Shown in pieces: positions 35,308 through 44,514 of a stretch of 64,000 nt of DNA. The DNA is from Nguyenibacter vanlangensis (lineage in GTDB: Bacteria > Pseudomonadota > Alphaproteobacteria > Acetobacterales > Acetobacteraceae): the NCBI RefSeq assembly GCF_038719015.1, contig NZ_CP152276.1, positions 1,932,001 to 1,996,000 on the forward strand, written 5' to 3'. Both the position numbers and the translations under genes were made by a program. Below the pieces are notes generated by a model that had not been told where the DNA came from, searched no databases, and was given only the letters and a program-made list of their open reading frames with translations. Positions within the stretch are counted from its first letter, which is position 1. Each line of letters starts with the position of its first letter.

Positions 35308-38300
35308 ATGACTGCCGGCCGTAAAGACATTCAGGAAGGCGATTTTGTCGAAGTGCGAGGCAAGCCTTGGCTTGTCGAAGCATTGGTTGGCGACGATAGC
35401 GACCTACCCGCCTTAAGTCTGTCCTGCATTTCGGATGACGCCCAGGGCGAGCGGCTTGACGTCCTCTGGGACGCCGAGATTGCCAGAAGGGTCCTCGACG
35501 AGGATCGATGGTCGAATGTGGGTGTGGGCTCTCCCGACAGCGCGGATGTTCTGGCGGCGCATATCCGGGCGATCCGATGGCGCTCCGCGACAGCCGCCGA
35601 TCGGGACCTGTTGCAAGCGCCGTTTCGCGCCGGGATCAGGCTTGATGCCTATCAGCTTCTCCCTCTTCGCAAGGCGTTGCGTCTGCCGCGCGTCAATTTG
35701 CTGATCGCCGACGATGTCGGTCTCGGCAAGACGATCGAAGCGGGCCTTGTCGCGCGGGAACTCCTGCTCAGACGGCGGGTGGACTTCATCGTGATCGCGG
35801 CGCCGCCGGCGATGACGGTCCAGTGGAAGGACGAGTTGGAGGCGAAGTTCGGCCTCTCCTTCGAGATCATAGACCGGGACCGCATCAGCGATCTGCGGCG
35901 CCTACGGGGGTTCTCCGTCAATCCGTGGACCACGGGTTCACGCTTTATCGTGTCGCATCGCCTGCTGACCGATGAAACCTATGCTGCGGGCCTGCGCGAT
36001 GTCCTCGATGAATTTCGGGCGAAGGCTTTGTTCGTTCTGGACGAGGCCCACCACGCGGCCCCATCCGCAGGCACGCGTTACGCCGTTTCCAGCCAGCTCA
36101 CGAAAGCGGTTAGGGAACTCGCGGAACGCTTCGAGCACCGGCTGTTCCTGACCGCCACACCTCATAACGGGCATTCCAACAGCTTTTCCGCCCTTCTCGA
36201 AATGCTCGACCCGCAACGCTTCACGCGCGGTGTCGAGGTCCGGCCGCGCGATCTGGATCCGGTCATGGTGCGCCGGCTGAAGGCCGATCTCCGCCGTCTC
36301 GGCGAGGCCTTCCCGGAACGAGTGGTCGAGCCGATCCCGATCAACGGCCTGCCGGAAGATGCTCCCGAACTGGCGCTCGCACGACTGCTCGCCGCCTATG
36401 GCGAACTGCGCATGAAGCGCATCGCGAAGCTGAGCAGTCAGAAGGCGGCGCTCGCCAAGCTGGCCTTTGTCGGCCTTCAGCAGAGGCTTCTGTCGTCGAC
36501 CGCCGCCTTCGCCCGAACGCTGAAGACCCATCGCGTCACCCTGCAAAAAGTGCTGGACGGCGAAGAGATCGCGCGCGCGACGGCGGCAGCAACCGCGTTC
36601 GTGACAGCCCCGACACCGGAGGACAACATCGAACTGGGCTTGGAAGAGGAAGACGCCGAAAAGGCGATGGCCGCCGATGAAGATGCGGAAGCGGCCACGG
36701 CCTCTGCGGCTGGCGTCGTCGACGCCACGCTTGAGGACTTGCGCGCCGAATTGGCGATCGTCGATGAGATGCTCGCGCTGGCCGAAAAGCATGCCGCTCG
36801 GCCCGACGCGCGCGTCAACTGGCTGATTGGGTGGATCCGCAAGTCCATGTTGGACGGCCGGCAGTGGAATCGCCGCCGGCTGATCATCTTCACCGAGTGG
36901 GAGGATACGAGGCGCTGGCTGGAAAGGCGGTTGCGGGAAGCGCTGGCTGATACCGATGACATTGACGAACGGATCGGTGTCTTCAGCGGCACCACGGGGT
37001 CGGATCGCCGCGAGCAGATCAAGCACGCCTTCAACGCCGATCCCGATGGGGAGCCCTTGCGGGTTCTGATCTGCACCGATGCAGCACGGGAGGGCATCAA
37101 CCTTCAATCTTACTGCTCGGACCTCCTGCATTTCGATCTGCCGTGGAATCCGTCGCGCCTGGAGCAGCGGAACGGCCGTATCGATCGCAAGCTCCAGCCT
37201 GCAAAGCAGGTCTTCTGTCGCTACTTCCGGTACGAGCAACGCGAGGCGGACATTGTTCTCGACGCGCTGGTCTGGAAGACGGAGACCATTCGCGAGGAAC
37301 TCGGCTCAGTCGGGCAGGTCATCGAGGATCGCATCGCCAAGCGGCTGGCCGAAGACGGCATCGGGCACGGACAGGGAAAGGCGCTCGCTCATGCCATCTC
37401 CAATGAGAACGACACGGAGCGGCTCGGCACGGCCCAGTCGGAAATGGACGACGAGGCGAAGGCCCGCCACGAGCGCCTTCTGAAGGAACAAGACGATCTG
37501 AGACGAGTCCTTGAACGCTCCCGCGAGAGGGTCGGCGTCGATCCCGACGATCTTAAGCGGGTCGCTGCCGCCGCGCTGTCGCGCGCGGGCTTCGCCCTCG
37601 ATAACGCGCGCGGCCAGAGCGTCGGCAGGACCGATACCTATCGGCTGGATCCGTCCGATCCTACGTTCTCCAAGGACGCAGGGTGGGATGACGCCTTCGA
37701 CGATCTACGTGTCCGGCCGCGCAAGCGCGGTGAGCGGCTGGGCGATTGGCGGCGCAACGCTCCGATCCGGGCGATCGCTTTCGAGCCTCCGGTTCTCGAT
37801 GATGGTCGCGATGCGACTGACGTCGTGCAGGTGCATCTGGAGCATCGCCTAGTCAGGCGTCTCATATCCCGCTTTTTGAGTCAGGGGTTCCAGTCGAACT
37901 TATCCCGGCTTTCGGTGATCATCGGCCCCGGCGCCCAGCCGCGCGTGGTGCTAATGGGCCGCCTCGCCGTTTATGGCGCCGGCGCGGCCCGGCTGCATGA
38001 GGAGATCATTCCGATCACGGCCATCTGGACGGAGTCCGAACGTGGCCAAAAGCCGCTCCGAGCGCTGGGAGAGAGTGGCGAGGAAAGAACGCTCAACCAA
38101 CTCGAGGAGGCGCTGCGCATCGCGCGCGAAGCCCCCGCCTCCGCAGTGACACGGATACAGGCCCTCGTCGCTCAAGACATAGCTGACCTAACCCCCGCCC
38201 TCGAAACCATCGCGAACGAACGCCTTGCCACGGTCAAAGCCCAGCTCGCCAAGCGGGGAGACGAGGAGGCGCACTCACTCCATGCTCTTCTGGAGAATCA

Positions 38301-38541
38301 AAAGAAAAACATTCTTAAGGCAGTAGAGAAGCACAATCCCAATCAGCCAGATCTTTTTGAAGAGGAAAGGCGGGAGCATCAAGCCAATCGCCGGTATTGG
38401 GACGTTCGTCTCACCAGCATAGAAAATGAAATTCGCGACGAGCCACAGCGTCTGCGCGGCTCCTATGAAGTGAAGGCCCATCGGCTGGAGCCGGTCGGCA
38501 TCGTCTATCTCTGGCCGGTGTCGGGTGAGCGCGATGGCTGA
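35308..38541 (+). CDS. drmD: DrmD, DISARM SNF2-like helicase
   Basis: This 1077-residue SF2 helicase begins with a small N-terminal domain (GDFVEVRGKPWLVE). The motor shows a Q-like RLDAYQLLPL, Walker A DDVGLGKT at 135-142, DEAH at 245-248 and FLTATPHNGH. The second RecA domain has IIFTEWEDTRRWL and DAAREGINLQ, with LEQRNGRIDR as motif VI. Its length and position before an Eco57I-like methyltransferase identify it as DrmD of class 1 DISARM. The ATG at 35308 is used; an in-frame ATG at 35260 would add 16 residues and neither has a good ribosome site. The last bases overlap drmMI. The C-terminal 350 residues, rich in charged helices, are typical of the family. Confidence 0.85.
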   Translation: MTAGRKDIQEGDFVEVRGKPWLVEALVGDDSDLPALSLSCISDDAQGERLDVLWDAEIARRVLDEDRWSNVGVGSPDSADVLAAHIRAIRWRSATAADRDLLQAPFRAGIRLDAYQLLPLRKALRLPRVNLLIADDVGLGKTIEAGLVARELLLRRRVDFIVIAAPPAMTVQWKDELEAKFGLSFEIIDRDRISDLRRLRGFSVNPWTTGSRFIVSHRLLTDETYAAGLRDVLDEFRAKALFVLDEAHHAAPSAGTRYAVSSQLTKAVRELAERFEHRLFLTATPHNGHSNSFSALLEMLDPQRFTRGVEVRPRDLDPVMVRRLKADLRRLGEAFPERVVEPIPINGLPEDAPELALARLLAAYGELRMKRIAKLSSQKAALAKLAFVGLQQRLLSSTAAFARTLKTHRVTLQKVLDGEEIARATAAATAFVTAPTPEDNIELGLEEEDAEKAMAADEDAEAATASAAGVVDATLEDLRAELAIVDEMLALAEKHAARPDARVNWLIGWIRKSMLDGRQWNRRRLIIFTEWEDTRRWLERRLREALADTDDIDERIGVFSGTTGSDRREQIKHAFNADPDGEPLRVLICTDAAREGINLQSYCSDLLHFDLPWNPSRLEQRNGRIDRKLQPAKQVFCRYFRYEQREADIVLDALVWKTETIREELGSVGQVIEDRIAKRLAEDGIGHGQGKALAHAISNENDTERLGTAQSEMDDEAKARHERLLKEQDDLRRVLERSRERVGVDPDDLKRVAAAALSRAGFALDNARGQSVGRTDTYRLDPSDPTFSKDAGWDDAFDDLRVRPRKRGERLGDWRRNAPIRAIAFEPPVLDDGRDATDVVQVHLEHRLVRRLISRFLSQGFQSNLSRLSVIIGPGAQPRVVLMGRLAVYGAGAARLHEEIIPITAIWTESERGQKPLRALGESGEERTLNQLEEALRIAREAPASAVTRIQALVAQDIADLTPALETIANERLATVKAQLAKRGDEEAHSLHALLENQKKNILKAVEKHNPNQPDLFEEERREHQANRRYWDVRLTSIENEIRDEPQRLRGSYEVKAHRLEPVGIVYLWPVSGERDG

Positions 38542-41500
38542 TGCTCTCTACCGCGATCGGGACCTCGAATGGCTCGATCACGTCAAGCCGGTCGGGCTGG
38601 TCGTAGCACCCAGCGTTCTCAAGGAATTGGGCCTGACGCCGCTGCATCAGAGCCCCGTCGATACCGCCGAGGCCGCCGAGCGCCTCAATCCGGATGAGCC
38701 CGGACCGGCGCTGCCCGATCCTTGGGCCTTCATGGAACAGGTGCTCGGCTGGAACGCCGCCCATGTCGCGGGAGCGCCAGGCGGACCGGAGCTGCCGGAC
38801 ACTTTGGTTGTGAGCCTGCCCGAGCAAGCGACGACACTGGCGCCGACCTGGGCCGTCGCTGAACTCGGCCAGAACGGCCAGCCTTGGCAGCTACTCGTCC
38901 GCATCGAGGTACCCGGCATCGAGCCTGATGGCCGCGCTCAGCTCGACGGTTGGGAAGCCTCGCCGCATCAGCGCTTCGAGCGGCTGCTGAGGGACACCGG
39001 CGTATTCGCCGGGCTGCTGATCACCGATCAGGAGCTGCGTCTCGTCTATGCCCCGCGCGGCGAGACGTCCGGCTATCTCGCCTTCCCGCTGCGCCCGCTT
39101 GGGCTCGTGGCCGGACGGCCAATGCTCGGCGGGCTGAAGCTGCTTCTCGACAGCTTCCGCCTGTTCTCGGACGCGGACGAGCGCCGCCTTCCTGCTCTCC
39201 TGAAGAAGAGCCGTGACGCCCAGGCGTCGGTCTCGACTGAACTCGCTGGCCAGGTCCTCGGCGCGCTGCATGAGCTGCTCCGTGGCCTCGATGCGGCCGA
39301 TGCCGATTTGGTGCGGGAACTGGCGCGGTCGAACCCCGGCCACCTTTACGAGGGGCTGCTCACCGTTCTCATGCGGCTGGTCTTCATCCTCTATGCCGAG
39401 GATCGCGATCTGCTGCCGTCACGCGCCGACGCCCGCGCGCGGGGGATCTATGAGACCAGCTATTCGGTCCGCGGCCTCTACGCGAGGCTCGCCGAGGACG
39501 CCGCGCTCAACCCGGACACCATGGACGAGCGGTGCGGCGGTTGGGGGCAGTTGCTCGTGCTCTTCCGGTTGATCCACAAGGGGCATCCGTCGCACTTCGT
39601 TCAAGCGCGCGGCGGCAAGCTCTTCGATTCCGACGAGTTCCCCTTCCTGGAAGGCCGCGCCGCCAAGGACGATGCGCCGCGTATCCTGAGCGTGTCGGAC
39701 GGGTGCATTCTGCGCATCCTTGAAGGGCTGATGACCCTGAAGCTGCGCGGGCATGAGCGCGAGCGCCTGTCCTACCGCACGCTGGATGTCGAACAGATCG
39801 GCTCGGTCTACGAGACGGTGATGGGCTTCACCGTCGAGGCGGCCAGGAGCAGCGTAATCGCAATCAAAGCCGGCAAGAACAACCGGACGCCAGTGTTTGT
39901 GGCCCTCGACGAACTGCTGGCCCGCAAGGGCAAGGACCGGATCAAGGACCTGAAGGAGAATGTTGGCCGGTTGCTTACGCCCGCGCAGGCGAAGCCCGTC
40001 GAGGCTGCGAAGAGCGTCGAGGAACTGGCCGCGGCCTTCGAGGGCATGGTGGATGAGCGCGGATCGCCGCGCCACGTCATGGCGCCAGCGGGAACGCCGA
40101 TCCTCCAGCCGACCGGCGAGCGCCGCCGCACTGGCAGTCACTATACACCGCGCAGCCTGACCCAGCCGATCGCCGCCCACGCGCTGGAACCGGCTTTCTC
40201 GCGGCTGGGGCCGGATGCGACGCCGGAACAGATTCTCGATCTGAAGGTCTGCGATCCGGCGATGGGTTCGGGCGCGTTTCTGGTGGAGGCCTGCCGCACC
40301 ATCGCTACGCGGCTGGTCAACGCTTGGCTCCGTTGGCCCGAGAAACGGCCGACGATCCCGCTTGATGAAGACGAGGATCTGCACGCCCGCCGCCTTGTCG
40401 CACAGAACTGCCTTTACGGTGTGGACAAGAATCCCCGCGCGGTCGATCTGGCGCGGCTGTCTCTATGGTTGGCGACACTGGCTAAAGATCACGAGTTCAC
40501 CTTCCTCGATCATGCGTTGAAATGCGGGGACAGCCTGGTAGGCCTCAATACCCAGCAGCTGAGCGGCGGAAACTGGGACAATGCCCGGGTGCGCAGCACT
40601 CTTATCGGGCAGGCCGTCAGCGAGCGCGTGGCGAAGCTGGCCGCGCATCGCGACGCAATCCGCAATGCGCCCGACGACGTTTCGCTGGCAATCCAGCAAT
40701 CCCGCCACGCCATCGCGGAGAACGAAGCGGCGCTGGTCCGCCTGATCGGCGATGCGATCGTCGCTGCCTTCTTTAAGAACGATAAGGCCAAGCAGCGGAT
40801 TGACGAGGTGCGTTACGTTACCACCATGGCGGGCACCACCAATTGGTGGGATGGCCTGCGCAATATCGCTGTCTCGTTGGAGGGCGGAGAGCATCCTATC
40901 CGGCCCTTTCACTGGGAAGTGGAATTTCCCGAAGTGTTTGGGCGGGAGAATCCCGGCTTCGACGCTATCGTCGGCAATCCGCCTTTCGCCGGAAAGAACA
41001 CGACTATTGCCGGAAATCGCGCGAACTACTTGCCTTGGCTGCAAACGCTGCATCCGGGCGCGCATGGGAATGCCGATCTTGTCGCGCATTTCTTCCGCCG
41101 CGCCTTCGGGCTCTTGCGGGACGGCGGAACCTTTGGGCTGATCGCGACCAATACCATCGGACAGGGCGACACCCGCGACACCGGGCTGACGACGATACTC
41201 CGCGAGGGTGGTACGATCATGCGGGCGACCCGGCGGCTGAAATGGCCCGGCGAAGCTGCGGTGGTCGTCAGCGTGGTGCATGTGCTCAAGGGTGCAGTAG
41301 CCTCGCCGGTGCTTGACGGCAGGCGGGTGCGGCGGGTTTCGGCCTATCTGGTCGAGGGCGATCTCGACACCGCGCCCGAGCGTCTGACGGCAAATGCGCG
41401 CAAGGCATTTGTCGGTTCCTATGTGCTCGGCATGGGCTTTACTTTCGACGACGTGGCAGCGGCCAAGGGCGAGGCCGAAAGCCTTGAGACGATGCGCGCG

Positions 41501-42547
41501 CTGATCGACAAAGACGCGCGCAATGCGGAGCGGATTTTCCCCTATATTGGCGGTGAGGAGGTCAATACCTCGCCGACCCACGCCTATCGTCGCTATGTGA
41601 TCGACTTCTTCGACAGACCACTCAGGCGGGATTCCTCGTTGATGTCCTGGTTCCTCAACGAAGGTTCAGACGCTTGCGGCAAACGCCGCCGAGAGTGGTT
41701 ACGAGATGGGATCGTGCCAAGTGATTATCCGGACGAGGTCGCGGAGGACTGGCCTGATCTGATCGAGATCGTGCGGCGCCGAGTGAAGCCTGAACGCGAT
41801 CCGCAAAAGCGTGATGCTCTGCGTGTCCGCTGGTGGCAATATGCGGAAAAACGTCCTGGGCTCTATCGCGCTATTGCACCATTGGACCGGGTGTTGGTTC
41901 GATCGCTGACAAGCGCTCACTTTCCGACTTTCTCTTGGCTACCCCACGCTTATGTCTACGATCAGACCAACATAGTCTGGGCTTCAGAGTGCTTTGGAAT
42001 GCAAGCGGCGCTTTCATCACGGGCGCACGAGATTTGGGTGCGTTTTCTTGGCGCGACCATGAAGGACGATAGTCGATACAACATTGCCGACTGTTTCGAG
42101 ACTTTCCCATTCCCGGAAGGTTTCGAAACCTTGCCCGTACTCGAAGCTGCCGGGAGGACTTATCACGATCACCGCGCCGAGCTGATGGTCGCCCGCAACG
42201 AGGGCATGACCAGGACCTACAACCGCTTCCAGGATCGGCATGACAACGCCGCCGACATCGTGCGGCTGCGCGACCTGCACACCGAAATGGATCGCGCGGT
42301 GCTCGAAACTTATGGCTGGCACGATCTCGCCGCCCGCGTCGTGCCGATCTTCCTCGACGAGTCCAACGAAGACGACCACACCTATCAGGGCCGCCTTTTC
42401 TGGCCCTCCGAGTTCCGCGACGAAGTTCTCGCTCGCCTTCTCGCGCTCAATGCCGAACGCCATGCCGAGGAAATGCGCCGGGACTTGGCGGGACAACCGG
42501 GCACCGAAGACGACGAGCAGGCTCAGGAAGACGAGCTTATCGAGTAA
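38534..42547 (+). CDS. drmMI: DrmMI, DISARM class 1 adenine-N6 methyltransferase
   Basis: This 1337-residue Eco57I-like methyltransferase has a SAM-binding motif DPAMGSGAFLVEACR from residue 574 and the catalytic NPPF at 815-818 (VGNPPFAGKN). Long N-terminal and C-terminal regions probably recognise the target. No nuclease motif is evident. In DISARM it marks host DNA so that the DrmAB(D) machinery spares it. The ATG at 38534 overlaps the drmD stop by 8 bases (a GTG at 38525 is an alternative), so translation is coupled. Confidence 0.87.
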   Translation: MADALYRDRDLEWLDHVKPVGLVVAPSVLKELGLTPLHQSPVDTAEAAERLNPDEPGPALPDPWAFMEQVLGWNAAHVAGAPGGPELPDTLVVSLPEQATTLAPTWAVAELGQNGQPWQLLVRIEVPGIEPDGRAQLDGWEASPHQRFERLLRDTGVFAGLLITDQELRLVYAPRGETSGYLAFPLRPLGLVAGRPMLGGLKLLLDSFRLFSDADERRLPALLKKSRDAQASVSTELAGQVLGALHELLRGLDAADADLVRELARSNPGHLYEGLLTVLMRLVFILYAEDRDLLPSRADARARGIYETSYSVRGLYARLAEDAALNPDTMDERCGGWGQLLVLFRLIHKGHPSHFVQARGGKLFDSDEFPFLEGRAAKDDAPRILSVSDGCILRILEGLMTLKLRGHERERLSYRTLDVEQIGSVYETVMGFTVEAARSSVIAIKAGKNNRTPVFVALDELLARKGKDRIKDLKENVGRLLTPAQAKPVEAAKSVEELAAAFEGMVDERGSPRHVMAPAGTPILQPTGERRRTGSHYTPRSLTQPIAAHALEPAFSRLGPDATPEQILDLKVCDPAMGSGAFLVEACRTIATRLVNAWLRWPEKRPTIPLDEDEDLHARRLVAQNCLYGVDKNPRAVDLARLSLWLATLAKDHEFTFLDHALKCGDSLVGLNTQQLSGGNWDNARVRSTLIGQAVSERVAKLAAHRDAIRNAPDDVSLAIQQSRHAIAENEAALVRLIGDAIVAAFFKNDKAKQRIDEVRYVTTMAGTTNWWDGLRNIAVSLEGGEHPIRPFHWEVEFPEVFGRENPGFDAIVGNPPFAGKNTTIAGNRANYLPWLQTLHPGAHGNADLVAHFFRRAFGLLRDGGTFGLIATNTIGQGDTRDTGLTTILREGGTIMRATRRLKWPGEAAVVVSVVHVLKGAVASPVLDGRRVRRVSAYLVEGDLDTAPERLTANARKAFVGSYVLGMGFTFDDVAAAKGEAESLETMRALIDKDARNAERIFPYIGGEEVNTSPTHAYRRYVIDFFDRPLRRDSSLMSWFLNEGSDACGKRRREWLRDGIVPSDYPDEVAEDWPDLIEIVRRRVKPERDPQKRDALRVRWWQYAEKRPGLYRAIAPLDRVLVRSLTSAHFPTFSWLPHAYVYDQTNIVWASECFGMQAALSSRAHEIWVRFLGATMKDDSRYNIADCFETFPFPEGFETLPVLEAAGRTYHDHRAELMVARNEGMTRTYNRFQDRHDNAADIVRLRDLHTEMDRAVLETYGWHDLAARVVPIFLDESNEDDHTYQGRLFWPSEFRDEVLARLLALNAERHAEEMRRDLAGQPGTEDDEQAQEDELIE

Positions 42548-42557
42548 CCCAGCGCCA

Positions 42558-42578
42558 CCGGCCCGAAATCAGGGCCGG
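42558..42578. terminator. Hairpin between drmMI and the convergent DUF2188 gene
   Basis: CCGGCCC (42558-42564), loop GAAATCA, GGGCCGG (42572-42578): a perfect 7-bp stem between two convergent reading frames, overlapping the last codons of the minus-strand gene. It could end the drmD-drmMI transcript, which would make the downstream genes a separate unit. No T tract follows. Confidence 0.5.
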
Positions 42579-42772
42579 CGCCACTTATCGGGATGAGCCC
42601 GATTCGTGTTGCGGACGCGCTCGACAAGCACGTCGCCGCCGCGCTCTTGAGCCCAGTCGATCGCCGCGCCCTGTGTCGGCCGCACGACGCTCGCCCGCTC
42701 GGAGCCGGGCTTGCGAACCGCGTAGTCGCCCGTCTCGGGGCGACGCTCGATGAACATTCTCTTGTCAGCCAT
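42569..42772 (-). CDS. DUF2188-family small protein
   Basis: This 67-residue protein resembles DUF2188: a short beta strand (FIERRPETGDYAVRKPGSERAS), a helix (PTQGAAIDWAQERGG) and a strand ending VLVERVRNTNRAHPDKW. GGGAG lies about 8 bases before the ATG at 42772. It is the only gene of the DISARM island on the minus strand. Its promoter overlaps the palindrome shared with the XRE-ImmA gene. DUF2188 proteins are of unknown function and frequent on mobile elements. Confidence 0.7.
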   Translation of the reverse strand: MADKRMFIERRPETGDYAVRKPGSERASVVRPTQGAAIDWAQERGGDVLVERVRNTNRAHPDKWRRP

Positions 42773-42821
42773 GGGGAAAACTCCCAATTGGGTTCACCGC
42801 CCGAATCGGCGGCCTGATCGC

Positions 42822-42859
42822 AATATAATCTTGCAATCTAGAGTCCGCAAGATTATCCA
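42822..42859. promoter_or_regulatory. Divergent promoter and palindromic operator, DUF2188 / XRE-ImmA
   Basis: ATAATCTTGC (42825-42834) and GCAAGATTAT (42847-42856) form a perfect 10-bp inverted repeat with a 12-bp spacer. On the minus strand TTGCGG (42845-42850) and TATATT (42822-42827), 17 bp apart, form a good promoter for DUF2188; on the plus strand TTGCAA (42831-42836) and TATCCA (42854-42859), also 17 bp apart, form a weaker one for the regulator. The operator covers both, so one bound repressor would silence both. Confidence 0.7.
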
Positions 42860-42878
42860 GCATCCAGGAGACAGCAGC

Positions 42879-43991
42879 ATGACCAATCTCATTGGAGCGC
42901 GGATCAAGGCCCTGCGGGAGGAACGAAGCCTCTCTCAGGACGACCTCGCGCGCCTCTTCGGCTTCAAGGATCGGCAGACGGTCTCCGCTATCGAGACCGG
43001 CGAGCGCCGCGTCACGGCGGACGAACTGCTCCTTGCCGTCGAGAAGCTCGGGACGTCGCTCGACTATTTCACCGATCCCTTCCTGTTGGTCGGCGAAGGA
43101 CGCTTTTCTTGGCGGCAGACCAATGTCGGCTCGGGTGTTCTGAACGGCTATGAGCGCAGCGCAGGCCGTTGGATCGCGGCCTTTCGGGTGATCGCGCCCC
43201 AGGTCGGGAGGGCGAGCCCATTGCTGCGCCGGGCCCTCGGCCTGACGCGCCACTCGCGGTTCGAGGATGCGATGGAGGCCGGCGAGCGCTTCGCGGCCGA
43301 GTTCGATCTCGGTGAGGTGCCCGCCCAGCGTCTGGCCGAGGTGACGGAGCGCGAGCTAGGGATACTCGTGCTCATGGTCGATGCCTTTGAGGGCATCTCG
43401 GGCGCCGCCTGCCGTCTGCCGGAGCTGGATGTCGTGCTGATCAATCGTCACGAGGTGGAGGGCCGGCGTCACTTCGACTTGGCGCACGAGCTGTTCCACA
43501 TCCTCACCTGGGATGCGATGCCGCCCGAGCACTCGGAGGAAGCCAAGGAGGTCGGTGGCAACCGCGTCGAGCAGCTCGCCAACAATTTCGCTTCGGCGGT
43601 GCTCATGCCGAAGACCGCGCTCGCGCGCTATGGTGAATGGGCGGAGCTTGGCGACGACGACCTCATTGCAAAGCTCAATGCCACCGCCGATGAATTGCTG
43701 GTCACGGCTTCCGCGCTCAAATGGCGGCTGGTCGCACTTGACCGGCTGAAGCCGGTGCGTGCGCGCGCGATCTCCGACGCGGCGCTGCGAAACAACGGGC
43801 ACAATGGACGCGGGGCGCCCAAGGTCGTGCCGCCACTTCTGTTCTCGAAGCCATTCATGGAAGTGATCGCCCTCGCAATCGACGAGGGCCGGGTTTCGAC
43901 CCGCCGCGCTGCGGGCCTGCTCGATCTCACTGTCGAGGACCTGACGGACCTCTTCGTTGCGCACGGGGTCGAGCCCCCGGCCGAGCTATGA
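42879..43991 (+). CDS. XRE HTH plus ImmA/IrrE metallopeptidase regulator
   Basis: This 370-residue fusion has an XRE helix-turn-helix in residues 4-60 (IKALREERSLSQDDLARLFGF; TVSAIETGERR) and an ImmA/IrrE (COG2856) zinc peptidase domain with HELFH at 203-207 and the follow-up helix EQLANNFASAVLMPK. Such proteins bind DNA and can cleave themselves or a partner repressor in response to a signal. AGGAG lies before the ATG at 42879. The gene is followed after 7 bp by the PIN gene. Together they resemble Xre-COG2856 toxin-antitoxin-like pairs. It probably controls itself, DUF2188 and, through the operon, drmA-drmB. Confidence 0.85.
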   Translation: MTNLIGARIKALREERSLSQDDLARLFGFKDRQTVSAIETGERRVTADELLLAVEKLGTSLDYFTDPFLLVGEGRFSWRQTNVGSGVLNGYERSAGRWIAAFRVIAPQVGRASPLLRRALGLTRHSRFEDAMEAGERFAAEFDLGEVPAQRLAEVTERELGILVLMVDAFEGISGAACRLPELDVVLINRHEVEGRRHFDLAHELFHILTWDAMPPEHSEEAKEVGGNRVEQLANNFASAVLMPKTALARYGEWAELGDDDLIAKLNATADELLVTASALKWRLVALDRLKPVRARAISDAALRNNGHNGRGAPKVVPPLLFSKPFMEVIALAIDEGRVSTRRAAGLLDLTVEDLTDLFVAHGVEPPAEL

Positions 43992-43998
43992 GGCGACC

Positions 43999-44514
43999 AT
44001 GGCGCGGCACCGCGGGCCAGTTCTGGTCGACACGAACGTCATTCTCGAATCCCACCGGATCGGCGCATGGGCGGCGCTAGCCGGTGGCTATCCGGTCGAG
44101 ACGGTCGAGGACTGCGTGACCGAGACCCAGACGGGTTTCCAACGGCGGCGGGCGGAGCAGCAGATTGATGCAGCGGCCCTGCGTGCGTCGCTGGCGGGGG
44201 TTCACGCGCCGGGAGATCGCGAGATTGCGGCAGCGGTCGTGAGAGCGCCCGACATTGCGCTGGACATCGGTGAGCGCTCGCTCTGGGCGCACGCGCTGAC
44301 CCGGACCGATGGCTGGATCCTGTGCGGGCCGGACAAGGCCAGTCTGCGCTTCGGCGTCCGGCTCGGCCATCGTGATCGGCTTGTCGCCTTGGAGCGGCTT
44401 CTCGAAGACGCAGGCTATCGGCCGAAGGAACCCCTGAAACTGGCGTACACGAGCAAGTGGCTGGAGAAGACTCTCGGCGAGCTTGTCCTTTCGGAAGGAG
44501 TGGGCCGGACATGA
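43999..44514 (+). CDS. PIN-domain protein (putative ribonuclease)
   Basis: This 171-residue protein begins with the PIN signature VLVDTNVILE (first acidic residue Asp near position 10). Further candidate metal ligands are the glutamate in CVTETQ, the acidic pair in DIGERSLWAHAL and the aspartate in ILCGPDKASLRFG. PIN proteins are Mg2+-dependent ribonucleases and common toxins. The ATG at 43999 is 7 bp after the regulator stop; the stop overlaps the drmA start (ATGA). Its setting inside DISARM, between an XRE-ImmA regulator and drmA, suggests an abortive or regulatory RNase. Which acidic residues are catalytic is inferred. Confidence 0.72.
   Translation: MARHRGPVLVDTNVILESHRIGAWAALAGGYPVETVEDCVTETQTGFQRRRAEQQIDAAALRASLAGVHAPGDREIAAAVVRAPDIALDIGERSLWAHALTRTDGWILCGPDKASLRFGVRLGHRDRLVALERLLEDAGYRPKEPLKLAYTSKWLEKTLGELVLSEGVGRT

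Noticed and set aside
35938..37239. 433-codon minus-strand frame within drmD
   Set aside because: Antisense to the drmD helicase motor, whose motifs are intact.
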